Below, in pieces: positions 29,113-36,899 of a stretch of DNA of 64,000 bases. The notes beneath the pieces were generated by a model, which did no database searches, was not told the origin of the DNA, and worked only from the letters and a program-made list of their open reading frames with translations. Numbering within the stretch: position 1 is the first letter of the stretch; the number at the start of each line of letters is the position of its first letter. The position numbers and the translations under genes were made by a program. This DNA comes from Lancefieldella parvula DSM 20469 (lineage in GTDB: Bacteria; Actinomycetota; Coriobacteriia; Coriobacteriales; Atopobiaceae), in the NCBI RefSeq assembly GCF_000024225.1, contig NC_013203.1, forward strand, positions 682,001 to 746,000, read 5' to 3'.

Positions 29113-29601
29113 CTAAACGTGCTGGTAGGTTACAAACTTAAAAGCAACACCTTCTGGAGTCACTCCACCGTCTTCCTCGTTACAAACTTTCCACGCAGGG
29201 TCTTCATCTAGATTGGGGAAGTACGTATCCGCATCAACCACCGTATCATGTTTTGTAACGTATGCGTAAGAGCACCTGTCGAGAAGGGCACGGTAAATCG
29301 AAGCGCCACCAATAAGCCAGACTTTTTCTGGAGCTTCATCCTTAACTAAACGAAGTGCTTCCTCAGCCGACGACACAATCTCAACACCTTCGACCTGGTA
29401 GTTGGTATTTCTAGAGATGACAATGTTGCGGCGGCCCTTGAGTGGTCCTCCAGGAAAACTCTCCAGCGTTTTTCTGCCCATGATAACCGTGCAGCTGCGC
29501 GTGTGCTCAACAAAGTACTTCATATCGGCTTTGTTGGGAATAAGAAGGTCCCCATCGCATCCGATACCCCAATCGCGTGTTACAGAAACAATTGCGTTCA
29601 T
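29113..29601 (-). CDS. folA: Dihydrofolate reductase
   Basis: NADPH-dependent reduction of dihydrofolate to THF, restoring folate after thymidylate synthesis. The 162-residue protein has the N-terminal MNAIVSVTRDWGIGCDGDL with the substrate-loop Trp-Gly, the acidic or polar active-site region NKADMKYF, the NADPH segment VIMGRKTLESFPGGPLKGR, and WLIGGASIYRALL. The ATG at 29601 has AGGAG upstream. It lies 72 bases downstream of thyA on the same strand, the usual partner, and the pair ends at a common terminator. Confidence 0.95.
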   Translation of the reverse strand: MNAIVSVTRDWGIGCDGDLLIPNKADMKYFVEHTRSCTVIMGRKTLESFPGGPLKGRRNIVISRNTNYQVEGVEIVSSAEEALRLVKDEAPEKVWLIGGASIYRALLDRCSYAYVTKHDTVVDADTYFPNLDEDPAWKVCNEEDGGVTPEGVAFKFVTYQHV

Positions 29602-29673
29602 GTGGTTCTCCTGGTGAGTTTTTATGTGAAATTACTGCTTGTGGGGGCAGGGGATGAGTAGCATCCGTTGCAC

Positions 29674-30522
29674 TTAAACAGCAATCGGAATGTTTTTAAC
29701 CTGTGGACCGTGCTGATAATCTTCAACGATAAGATCGTCAGTAGTGAAGTCGTAGAAGTTGGTGATGTTAGGGTTCAGGCTCACCTTTGGTGCATCAAAG
29801 GTTGGACGAGAAATCAATTCTTTAACAATATCTACGTGACGATCATAAATGTGAGCGTCGGCAATCATGTGAACTAGCTCGCCAGCTTCCATTCCGCTGA
29901 CCTGTGCAACCATCATCAGCAAGATGGCATACTGGCAAACATTCCAGTTGTTAGCTGCAAGAATATCCTGACTACGTTGAACAAGCAACAGGTTAAGCGT
30001 AGGTCTATTCTTTCCTGCCCCCTGGGTAACGTTATAGATTGCGTTGAATGCGCATGGATAGAGGTTCATCTCTGAGAGATCAGCAAAGGTGTACAGGTTG
30101 GTCATAATACGACGGCTGAATGGATTCTCTTTGAGATCCTTGAGCACACGATCCATTTGATCGTAATCGCCATCAGCATAGTGAGAAACCTGTCCAACCT
30201 GGTAACCGTAGGCTTTTCCGATGGAGCCGGACTCGTCAGCCCAAGAATCCCAAATGTGGGAGTTGAGGTCGTTAACGTTGTTTGATTTCTTCTGGTAAAT
30301 CCATAAAACTTCGTCCATGGCACTCTTGAGTGCGGTACGACGAAGCGTCAGCGCAGGAAACTCCTCACGCAAATCGTAGCGATTGCAGACGCCAAATTTT
30401 TTGATTGTGTACGCAGAAGTTCCGTCTTCCCAGGTAGGACGGACCTTCTCACCCTCGGTGGTGGTACCGTTTTCAATAATGTCGGAGCACATATCAATAA
30501 AAATACGGTCTGCTTTGCTCAT
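29674..30522 (-). CDS. thyA: Thymidylate synthase (ThyA), divergent
   Basis: Methylates dUMP to dTMP using methylene-THF. The 282-residue protein keeps the phosphate-binding Arg region (FSRRIMTNLY), the nucleophile in NLYPCAFNAIY, QRSQDILAANNWNVCQYA and HMIADAHIYDRHVD. It differs from classical ThyA by having Cys-Ala in place of the usual Cys-His and by lacking the PPCHxxxQF form of the motif. This divergent type is still expected to be active because the catalytic Cys, Arg and Asn positions remain. The ATG at 30522 follows AAGGATT. It is the first gene of the thyA-folA pair. Confidence 0.93.
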   Translation of the reverse strand: MSKADRIFIDMCSDIIENGTTTEGEKVRPTWEDGTSAYTIKKFGVCNRYDLREEFPALTLRRTALKSAMDEVLWIYQKKSNNVNDLNSHIWDSWADESGSIGKAYGYQVGQVSHYADGDYDQMDRVLKDLKENPFSRRIMTNLYTFADLSEMNLYPCAFNAIYNVTQGAGKNRPTLNLLLVQRSQDILAANNWNVCQYAILLMMVAQVSGMEAGELVHMIADAHIYDRHVDIVKELISRPTFDAPKVSLNPNITNFYDFTTDDLIVEDYQHGPQVKNIPIAV

Positions 30523-30612
30523 ATTTAATCCTTCAAATCATTATCGAACAAAAATACAAGATAAAACTGCACGTAGAGTTGTTAGCAATAACGTTAGCTA
30601 GCAATCGTGCTG

Positions 30613-30861
30613 CTACCAATTACTATCGGAATAAGCACTGTAAGGATCCCCAAAAAGCGAATTTGAGTTAGTTTGATTATTCGCAGCACAAGAACGTCCT
30701 AGTCCTGAGAGCAGCATAATAACTATAAAAAATAGTAAGCCTACAGGAAAAGGAGAGCCATCAGGCATCTGCGGCGGATCATTTGGGTCAAAGTCAGGTC
30801 CTTCACCGCTAAATCCATGCCTTTTATGCTTGGTATCTTGGTTGTTGTCTTTCTTTGCCAT
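30613..30861 (-). CDS. Small single-pass membrane protein
   Basis: An 82-residue protein with a charged N-terminus (MAKKDNNQDTKHKRHGF), a Pro/Asp-rich segment, one hydrophobic segment PVGLLFFIVIMLLSGLG (about residues 40-56) and a Ser/Asn-rich tail. The ATG at 30861 has GAGG 6 bases upstream; a TTG immediately before it gives a one-residue longer frame. No known family is recognised. It is probably real, given the good ribosome-binding site and sensible composition. It lies upstream of thyA on the same strand. Confidence 0.6.
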   Translation of the reverse strand: MAKKDNNQDTKHKRHGFSGEGPDFDPNDPPQMPDGSPFPVGLLFFIVIMLLSGLGRSCAANNQTNSNSLFGDPYSAYSDSNW

Positions 30862-30919
30862 CAATCCTCAATCAAACGCTTATATTTTGATGATACCCGT
30901 CGTTGCCTAAGGATTTCAT

Positions 30920-30927
30920 GGCGAGAA
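30920..30927 (+). repeat. GGCGAGAA motif, intergenic copy
   Basis: CATGGCGAGAAATCCC, partly in the loop of a GGATTT/AAATCC hairpin (30911-30929), 59 bases upstream of the small membrane protein start. Confidence 0.65.
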
Positions 30928-30967
30928 ATCCCTCTCGCTGTCACTTCACATTCTCTGCAAAGTATTT

Positions 30968-31047
30968 TGTACACGACAACTTGTTTGCGCTTGCAACGCC
31001 GTGTTACCTGTAGCCTTTGGCAAGGTTGCATGTATGCGTCGTGTACA
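30968..31047. repeat. Long nested inverted repeat in intergenic region
   Basis: Outer arms TGTACACGAC (30968-30977) and GTCGTGTACA (31038-31047) are perfect complements. Inside them TGCAAC-GCC (30992-31000) faces GGC-AAG-GTTGCA (31019-31030). An 80-base fold is possible on either strand. It lies just beyond the 3' end of the Nudix gene and before the small membrane protein. It could be a structured RNA, a weak terminator or a protein site; no T run is present. Confidence 0.55.
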
Positions 31048-31062
31048 GGCAGCCTGCAGTTT

Positions 31063-31494
31063 CTATAGATGCTGTGACGCAAAGATATCGTTCCAGAACG
31101 TGCCAAGTTGCTTGATTAGCTCAATGTCCGCAGGCAACCATTGCACGTCGAGCAGCTCGTTCTGAGCAAGCCAGTGAAGCTCTGAGTGAACCTTTGGATC
31201 TACAATAGGACTCTCGGACTCATTTAACGTGCAGATATAACAATCCATGTGCAGGTCAAAAGTGGGGTAGGAGTAGGTTACTGTGTCGTAAAAGAATGCC
31301 GCTTGCACAGTGCAGTGCAACTCTTCTTGAATTTCTCGACGCAGGGCCTGCTCCGAGGTTTCTCCTGCCTCAACTTTTCCGCCAGGAAACTCCCATAAGC
31401 CAGTATTTTCTTTATCAGCTCTGCAAGCTGCAAGGATCTTATTATCCCTATAGAATATAGCTGCAGCTACATTGATTGTTTTTGTCTCGGACAT
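31063..31494 (-). CDS. Nudix hydrolase, MutT-like (8-oxo-dGTP diphosphatase family)
   Basis: Predicted to hydrolyse oxidised nucleoside triphosphates. The 143-residue protein has a complete Nudix box GKVEAGETSEQALRREIQEE (about residues 39-58) preceded by ENTGLWEFPG. The ATG at 31494 has GGAAGG upstream and begins one base after the stop of the thioesterase gene; the frame is open further upstream but would overlap that gene by 47 bases. The substrate cannot be fixed from sequence, though WEFPGGK before the box is usual in MutT proteins. Confidence 0.85.
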   Translation of the reverse strand: MSETKTINVAAAIFYRDNKILAACRADKENTGLWEFPGGKVEAGETSEQALRREIQEELHCTVQAAFFYDTVTYSYPTFDLHMDCYICTLNESESPIVDPKVHSELHWLAQNELLDVQWLPADIELIKQLGTFWNDIFASQHL

Positions 31495-31495
31495 G

Positions 31496-32212
31496 TTAGC
31501 CTTCCAGTCTAACCGTTGCAAACACAGTAGAACTCTCGGCATCTTTAAGCACTACCGAGAAACCCGTCTCATCGGTATATACCTCGGGGGCAATGGTGTC
31601 GCCCAAGTGCGCTTGGCTTCTGTACTGAACCACAATGCGGCGCAACTTGTGAGAATAACCAAGAGCTACAAGCGTGTCGACAGCCATGAGCACATATTGA
31701 GCGTTGTTGACGTGCTTGTTTGTATCCAGGTGTTGCTGAGAAACAAAAATGGCTGGGCCGTCAACAGCAGTTCCCTCAAGTGCAATTTTGCGCGGAGTAG
31801 GTGGTAAATCTACACGAGGCTCGCCAGTAATGTACACGCTCTCACTTTCTGGAACGCGAGCTGCTTTACCTTCTTTAATGTTCATTAAATACCAGGTAGA
31901 ATCAGCCTTTACGATGGTTGTGCCACTCTCATCATTGATAATAAATGACCTAGATGCTTGAAGGCCTTTCATCTGATATGACCAGGTACCAACAAAGATC
32001 TTCTCGCCAAACTGAGGAAGTCGGTCAACTTGAATCTGCCAAGTTGCTAGAACCCATGCGTATCCTTCGCTGGCTAGTTGCTTAAAGCCGCGGCCGATAT
32101 CTTCTGAGTGGAACGTTGAGCAGTCCTGCAGGTAATTCATAACACCTACTAAGGAAAGCTTTCCCGTTTCATCGCACTCGCTGTATCTAACCCTACTTTC
32201 AATGGTGTACAT
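31496..32212 (-). CDS. Acyl-ACP thioesterase family protein
   Basis: Hot-dog-fold thioesterase of the FatA/FatB-like bacterial family (acyl-ACP thioesterase), which releases fatty acids from acyl carrier protein. Of the 238 residues, the N-terminal half carries VRYSECDETGKLSLVGVMNYL, and the second hot-dog domain carries HLDTNKHVNNAQYV (about residues 170-183), the Asn/His motif of this family. The start ATG at 32212 leads straight into the domain. It lies one base from the Nudix gene. A role in membrane-lipid remodelling is inferred. It contains an in-frame GGCGAGAA copy (32001). Confidence 0.82.
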   Translation of the reverse strand: MYTIESRVRYSECDETGKLSLVGVMNYLQDCSTFHSEDIGRGFKQLASEGYAWVLATWQIQVDRLPQFGEKIFVGTWSYQMKGLQASRSFIINDESGTTIVKADSTWYLMNIKEGKAARVPESESVYITGEPRVDLPPTPRKIALEGTAVDGPAIFVSQQHLDTNKHVNNAQYVLMAVDTLVALGYSHKLRRIVVQYRSQAHLGDTIAPEVYTDETGFSVVLKDAESSTVFATVRLEG

Positions 32213-32272
32213 ACAAATCCAAACTCGAAATCAGTAGTTTGCTGAGGTATTACCGTATGTCAAGAAGCTCGT

Positions 32273-33100
32273 TTAGTTATCCCAAGGAAATGAGCCCGGT
32301 AAGCGATCTTTGACTTTCTGTGTGGTGTTATCAAGCTTCTGCTTGGTTACCTGGACTTTTTGTGAAACTTCTTGAGCTTTTTGGGATGCAATGAGAGTTG
32401 CAGTTTGAGCGGCTGCATTTGCTTTTTGCGATGCACTTTGTGCCGCAGCACTAACTTTTTGCGACGCATTCTGTGTAGCTTCTTCAATCCTCAAAGATGC
32501 ATCTTGTGCGGCAGCTTCAACTTTGTGATGGGTGGTTGGTCCATTCCAAAGAAGGCTGGCAACAGTGTCTAAAAAATAGAGGGTGGCCACAATAAACGCC
32601 ACAACTGAGATGGTATGCTTGGAAAAAATCATCAAAATATCAAGCATCGATGGAACTAGTATAAAAACTGATGTAACAGAAAAAGCACCAAATACAGCGC
32701 TGGCCTGCGGACAAATACGACCATGTAAGTTGAACTTAAACATGGAGTAGTCCCACCACTTCTTTTTAAAGCGACGCTCTAAAAATAGGCCGGTCGAGTA
32801 CTCAATAACTGTGGCCAAGAATCCACCAATGATAAAGACAACAAATGGATTGGAAATCTGACCAAGAACCAACCATACCGCAAGTGCCCCAATACCGTAA
32901 ATTGGGCAAGAGGGTCCAAAAAGAAAGCCACGTTTGGTAAATTCGCCTTCGACAATAGAGCAATAGATGGTCTCGTACACCCAGCCGCCAAAAGAAATCA
33001 ACGCAAAGATTATGACCATCTGAGGAAAATGAAGTACAAATAATTCAATATTTCTATCGAGGGCAAAAAGTGTGCACAGTGTCTCGGTCATGGTACTCAT
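32273..33100 (-). CDS. CmpB-family membrane protein with C-terminal 11-residue repeats
   Basis: The N-terminal about 180 residues are a polytopic membrane protein of the putative ABC-transporter-permease family (DUF1113/CmpB type), with GGWVYETIYCSIVEGEF and KRGFLFGPSCPIYGIGA. The C-terminal about 80 residues are soluble and built of 11-residue repeats such as EATQNASQKVS and AAAQSASQKAN, an Ala/Gln/Lys pattern typical of amphipathic LEA-like helices. The start codon overlaps the HD-gene stop (ATGA). The transport function of the family is not established, and the repeat tail may bind membrane or cell-envelope partners. Confidence 0.75.
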   Translation of the reverse strand: MSTMTETLCTLFALDRNIELFVLHFPQMVIIFALISFGGWVYETIYCSIVEGEFTKRGFLFGPSCPIYGIGALAVWLVLGQISNPFVVFIIGGFLATVIEYSTGLFLERRFKKKWWDYSMFKFNLHGRICPQASAVFGAFSVTSVFILVPSMLDILMIFSKHTISVVAFIVATLYFLDTVASLLWNGPTTHHKVEAAAQDASLRIEEATQNASQKVSAAAQSASQKANAAAQTATLIASQKAQEVSQKVQVTKQKLDNTTQKVKDRLPGSFPWDN

Positions 33101-33720
33101 GAGAGGTTTCCGTAATCCGTGTAGTTATTGAGTGCATCTGACTTGCTGTCGGTTGTGCCCTGAAAATCACTTTCAGGTGTCGAGAAACCTTTTGGGTTGA
33201 AACCATCTTTTTTGTATGGATTGCCTGTCAGTGTTTCTGCAGTTGAACAAGCTTTATCACAAGTTGTAACAATCCAAGCTTCTTTGGTGTGAGGTGGAAT
33301 AGGAACCAGTGGAAACATGTGATGCAGGATGATGTCTTCCTCAACAGGTGTTAGATCAGGAAAATCTTCGCGGGCATTATTAAGTGCGTGGCGAGGGTGA
33401 GTAAATCCATGCCAGTTGTCTGGTGCGGCATTGTGATCATGCCAATCATAGAGGTAGTAGTCATGCAGGAGCGCGCCACGTACAAGTGCACGTTCATCAA
33501 CTTTGATACCAGTATTCATAGCAAAGGCAAGGCTACTGTAAGCAACTGCGATAACGTGGTCGAGTGTGCTGGTAGTTCCATGCTGCGTAAAAGATGCAAG
33601 TTGATAGAGTCTTCCAGACTTCAGAATGGGAGTCGAAAGCTCATCAAACCTCTTACGAATTTTAGAAACGTCAACCAAAAAATATCCTATCGACTGCATG
33701 CGAATATCAGAAAATCGCAT
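33097..33720 (-). CDS. HD-domain phosphohydrolase family protein
   Basis: A 207-residue protein with an HD metal site: LDHVIAVAY near residue 53, LLHDYYLYDWHDH near 85-97, and ILHHMFPL near 129. Such proteins hydrolyse phosphate esters of nucleotides or signalling molecules; the substrate is unknown. The ATG at 33720 has AAGG upstream. The stop overlaps the start of the CmpB-family gene by 4 bases (ATGA), so the two are probably translated together. Confidence 0.8.
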   Translation of the reverse strand: MRFSDIRMQSIGYFLVDVSKIRKRFDELSTPILKSGRLYQLASFTQHGTTSTLDHVIAVAYSSLAFAMNTGIKVDERALVRGALLHDYYLYDWHDHNAAPDNWHGFTHPRHALNNAREDFPDLTPVEEDIILHHMFPLVPIPPHTKEAWIVTTCDKACSTAETLTGNPYKKDGFNPKGFSTPESDFQGTTDSKSDALNNYTDYGNLS

Positions 33721-33842
33721 GTGTACCTTAGTAATGTATCTACAAAAGATTAGTTAATCTCGCGGTTAGGTGCAATCTTTTTGGCTGAATGTTACGAAAA
33801 TGAAAGAATAGGAATCGCGGGTTAGAACAGTGTTTACCTGCG

Positions 33843-34772
33843 TTATACCTTCTTGCTGTAAGGACTCATGTAATCTACTACAACGTTTACCGCGCTAGGA
33901 AGACAGCGAGCAGAGTATGCGTAGATGTCGTGGCAGGTGACTTCACCATTTACCTCTAGTGGCATGGGGGTTTTCGATTCAACGTAAATTTCTTTACCAC
34001 TAAAACTATTAAGGTAAGGTCTGCCAAGTGACTCTCCCGTGCGATCAAAGAAGCCAGAAAGTAGCGGTCGAACTAGCTTTGCTGTCATGTGAGTTTCGAT
34101 AACAATAACCTCAAGTAAACCGTCATTCATACGATTACCAGGCGCAAGTTCAATTCCAGCTTGCATCATGGAGCTGTTTGCAATAAGGCATCCGATGCCC
34201 TGAAGCTCATGTGTCTTTCCATCAACGGTAATTTTGAAGTCGTGGACCGGTGGCATGAGGTTTGCAAGGGCAGCAGTAAAGTATGCTGCTTCTCCAAAGG
34301 TCCGTTTGTGAGGGATAGCTGAACGCATAATCTCTGCATCAAGACCAGTTCCAGCCATTAAAGGCACGCCAGCAACATGGGTTTCTCCCGATACAGTGGT
34401 CCAGGTAATTTCACCCAAGTCTAGCTTGGCAGTCTGAAGGTTTCTACAGGCTAGCGCTAATGCGTTAGGCTCAGGAGCGTTTCCAATACTTGCGGCCAGA
34501 AGATTAGCGGTGCCAGAGGGGAAAACTAAAATAGGCGTCTGACATCCTCTAAGGCCGTAGAGTAGGCTAGATACGGTTCCGTCACCACCCGAGAGCACTA
34601 CTACGTCAAAGTCTTCAGGTTGAACAGAGCTTAACACTTCATTTGTGTGCCAATGGCTTTCAACAAGCTTTACCAGACATTTGTCGCCACACTTCAGAAG
34701 AGCACGCTCAAATTCAAAGATTGCATCAGAGCTAAAACCCGAGCAAGGATTGTGAATGATGAGGGTTCTCAT
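33843..34772 (-). CDS. Diacylglycerol kinase-family lipid kinase
   Basis: Lipid kinase of the DagK-catalytic/YegS-BmrU family, which phosphorylates diacylglycerol, sphingoid bases or related lipids. The 309-residue protein has the nucleotide-binding motif VVLSGGDGTVSSLLYGL (about residues 59-75) and FPSGTANLLA (about 84-93), with the NDGLLEVIV region typical of the C-terminal domain. The ATG at 34772 has GGAGG 4 bases upstream, so it is preferred over the first Met of the open frame. It is divergent from rnd. The exact lipid substrate is unknown. Confidence 0.85.
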   Translation of the reverse strand: MRTLIIHNPCSGFSSDAIFEFERALLKCGDKCLVKLVESHWHTNEVLSSVQPEDFDVVVLSGGDGTVSSLLYGLRGCQTPILVFPSGTANLLAASIGNAPEPNALALACRNLQTAKLDLGEITWTTVSGETHVAGVPLMAGTGLDAEIMRSAIPHKRTFGEAAYFTAALANLMPPVHDFKITVDGKTHELQGIGCLIANSSMMQAGIELAPGNRMNDGLLEVIVIETHMTAKLVRPLLSGFFDRTGESLGRPYLNSFSGKEIYVESKTPMPLEVNGEVTCHDIYAYSARCLPSAVNVVVDYMSPYSKKV

Positions 34773-34861
34773 ATATCCTCCGAAGATTTGCAACAAGCTG
34801 ATATATCATTTTAATACGTATGAGTGTATCGCTTTAAGTTAGGTACTTAATCGGCAATTGG

Positions 34862-36001
34862 ATGGACGCATTGTATATAGCAACCTCAGAAGAACTTTTC
34901 GCATTTTGTGAGCGAGCAAAGACTTCACATATCCTTGCAGTTGATACGGAGTTTCTTCGCGAGAAAACCTACTTCCCCAAGCTTTGCCTGGTACAGGTTT
35001 CCACGGGTTCTGAGATTGCCGCGATTGATCCGCTGCTGATTGATGACCTCACTCCACTTAAAGAACTCTTGGAGAATCCAGAAATTGTCAAGATTTTACA
35101 TGCCTGCTCACAAGACCTTGAGGTCTTGCTAGAAAAAATGGATTGCGCATGTGCTCCTGTATTTGACACGCAGGTTGCAGCTGCATTTTTGGGTATGCGA
35201 CAGCAGGTGAGCTATGCCGGGTTGGTAGAAAATTTTGCCAACGTTAAACTTGCTAAGGCTGAGTCATTAACGGACTGGTCAAAGCGACCTCTTGATAAAG
35301 AACAGTTGGTATATGCTGAGGATGATGTTAGATATCTTCCCGCAATTTACAATCAAATGGTCGAGAAGCTCATCAAACTTGACCGTTTAAGTTGGCTTAA
35401 GCCGGAAATGGACCAGCATACAAATATTGATCAGTACCGTCGAGATCCCTATCAGGCATATCTTCGTTTGAAGCGTTCTGGTTCACTTACGCGCAGGCAG
35501 CTTGCTATTGCTCGAGAGGTTTGCGCCTGGCGAGAAGAGATTGCTGCTAAAAGAGATGTTCCACGTAAATGGGTGCTTTCTGATGAACTTATTATCGAGA
35601 TTTGTCGCCGTGTCCCTACAACATCAGATAGACTACGCAAGATTCGTGGCACTGAGCAGATTTCTCAAGGTGGGGTAGTACATCTTCTGGATGCAATTAA
35701 ACGCGGACAAAAGACACCTGCTGGTCAGTGCCCAAAAATTGAGCATCATGCTCATCCTTCTGCTGGCTCAGAAGGTGTCGTTGAGTTAATGTATGCCCTT
35801 ATTAGAATTGTTTCAGAAAAAGAGGGAATTGCATCTCCTTTAATTGCTAATAAAGACGATCTTACTGATCTGCTTTTGGACAAGGATGATGCAAGACTTA
35901 AAACTGGATGGCGCTACCAATTAGTAGGTAAACAACTTGTTGGACTACTCAATGGCGAGGTAGGGCTTACGGTTAAAAATGGTCGAGTAGAGCTGCTGTA
36001 G
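34862..36001 (+). CDS. rnd: Ribonuclease D
   Basis: 3'-5' exoribonuclease that trims tRNA and other structured RNA ends. The 379-residue protein has the DEDDy exonuclease motifs: VDTEFLREKTY (Exo I, about residues 26-36), HACSQDLEVL (Exo II, about 80-89) and YAEDDVRYLPAIY (Exo III with Tyr, about 151-163). A C-terminal HRDC domain follows (RRQLAIAREVCAWREEIA, about residues 210-290). The start ATG has no strong ribosome-binding site. One GGCGAGAA copy (35529) is read out of the usual frame as Trp-Arg-Glu. It is divergent from the lipid kinase gene. Confidence 0.93.
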   Translation: MDALYIATSEELFAFCERAKTSHILAVDTEFLREKTYFPKLCLVQVSTGSEIAAIDPLLIDDLTPLKELLENPEIVKILHACSQDLEVLLEKMDCACAPVFDTQVAAAFLGMRQQVSYAGLVENFANVKLAKAESLTDWSKRPLDKEQLVYAEDDVRYLPAIYNQMVEKLIKLDRLSWLKPEMDQHTNIDQYRRDPYQAYLRLKRSGSLTRRQLAIAREVCAWREEIAAKRDVPRKWVLSDELIIEICRRVPTTSDRLRKIRGTEQISQGGVVHLLDAIKRGQKTPAGQCPKIEHHAHPSAGSEGVVELMYALIRIVSEKEGIASPLIANKDDLTDLLLDKDDARLKTGWRYQLVGKQLVGLLNGEVGLTVKNGRVELL

Positions 36002-36210
36002 TAGCAATACTTAAATTCAGGAACAAGCAGTCATCTTAGCTTATTTTCAGTGTGTTTAAATGTACATACAAGACACGGTTCTTCATAAGCTTATAGTAAG
36101 AAGCAAGTTTTCTTTTCTTATTTTCTTTGAGTGTGATTACTCTTGTAAACCCGAGTTTTTGTCCGGTAAGTTGGGTATACTCATCTTTAAACATAGATAG
36201 GAGAAAAAAT

Positions 36211-36897
36211 ATGTATTACTCTGGTGCATTTATCCCATACATTGTTTTAGTGGTTGTCTCTTTGGTACTCGGATTAGGTACTCAGTGGTACATCAAGCAT
36301 GAATTTAAAAAGTATTCTTTAGTTCCTTCAGGGTTTAATGCTAGTGGCGCTTCTGTTGCTCGCGCCATGATGGATGCTAATGGAGCAGCTAACGTTGGCA
36401 TTAAGAGAATTTCTGGCGAACTCACAGATAACTTTGATCCACGTGATAATTGCCTACATCTTTCTGATGCAAACTTCTCGGAGGGTAGCGTAGCTTCGCT
36501 TGCTGTCTCTTGCCATGAGGCAGGTCATGCTGTTCAGACAGCTAAGATGTTTATGCCAGCACGCGTCCGTTCTGCTCTTGTTCCTGTTGTTAATTTTGCG
36601 GCTGCATCGTGGATTTATGTCTTTATCGCTGGTATTTGGCTAAATATTTCAGGTATGACCATGCTAGCAATATGGCTGTACGCATTTACCTTCCTGTTCC
36701 ATGTAGTTACACTTCCAGTAGAGATTGATGCCTCAAGGCGTGGATTAGCTTTTTTGAAGGCAAACGCCCCTGCGGGTTTTGATTACGCTGGTGCTAGAAA
36801 GGTGCTTATCGCTGCTGCCCTTACTTACGTAGCTGCTGCAATGGTTTCTGCGCTTCAACTTTTGTATTTACTTGGTTCTTCTAGAAACAGGAACTAG
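36211..36897 (+). CDS. Membrane zinc metallopeptidase (YugP-like)
   Basis: A 228-residue membrane protein with the zinc motif SCHEAGHAVQ near residues 107-116, one N-terminal membrane segment and two or three C-terminal ones. It matches the DUF/Zn_peptidase_2 (YugP) family of predicted membrane metallopeptidases; its substrate is unknown. The ATG at 36211 has AGGAG 7 bases upstream, so an upstream in-frame ATG is rejected. TATACT at 36176-36181 could be the promoter -10. The stop codon is 2 bases from xseA, so it probably heads the xseAB run. Confidence 0.82.
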   Translation: MYYSGAFIPYIVLVVVSLVLGLGTQWYIKHEFKKYSLVPSGFNASGASVARAMMDANGAANVGIKRISGELTDNFDPRDNCLHLSDANFSEGSVASLAVSCHEAGHAVQTAKMFMPARVRSALVPVVNFAAASWIYVFIAGIWLNISGMTMLAIWLYAFTFLFHVVTLPVEIDASRRGLAFLKANAPAGFDYAGARKVLIAAALTYVAAAMVSALQLLYLLGSSRNRN

Positions 36898-36899
36898 TA

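Noticed and set aside
30861-31106. 81-codon minus-strand frame between the Nudix and small membrane protein genes
   Set aside because: It runs through the inverted-repeat region, has no ribosome-binding site and reads as Arg/Cys-rich non-coding translation.
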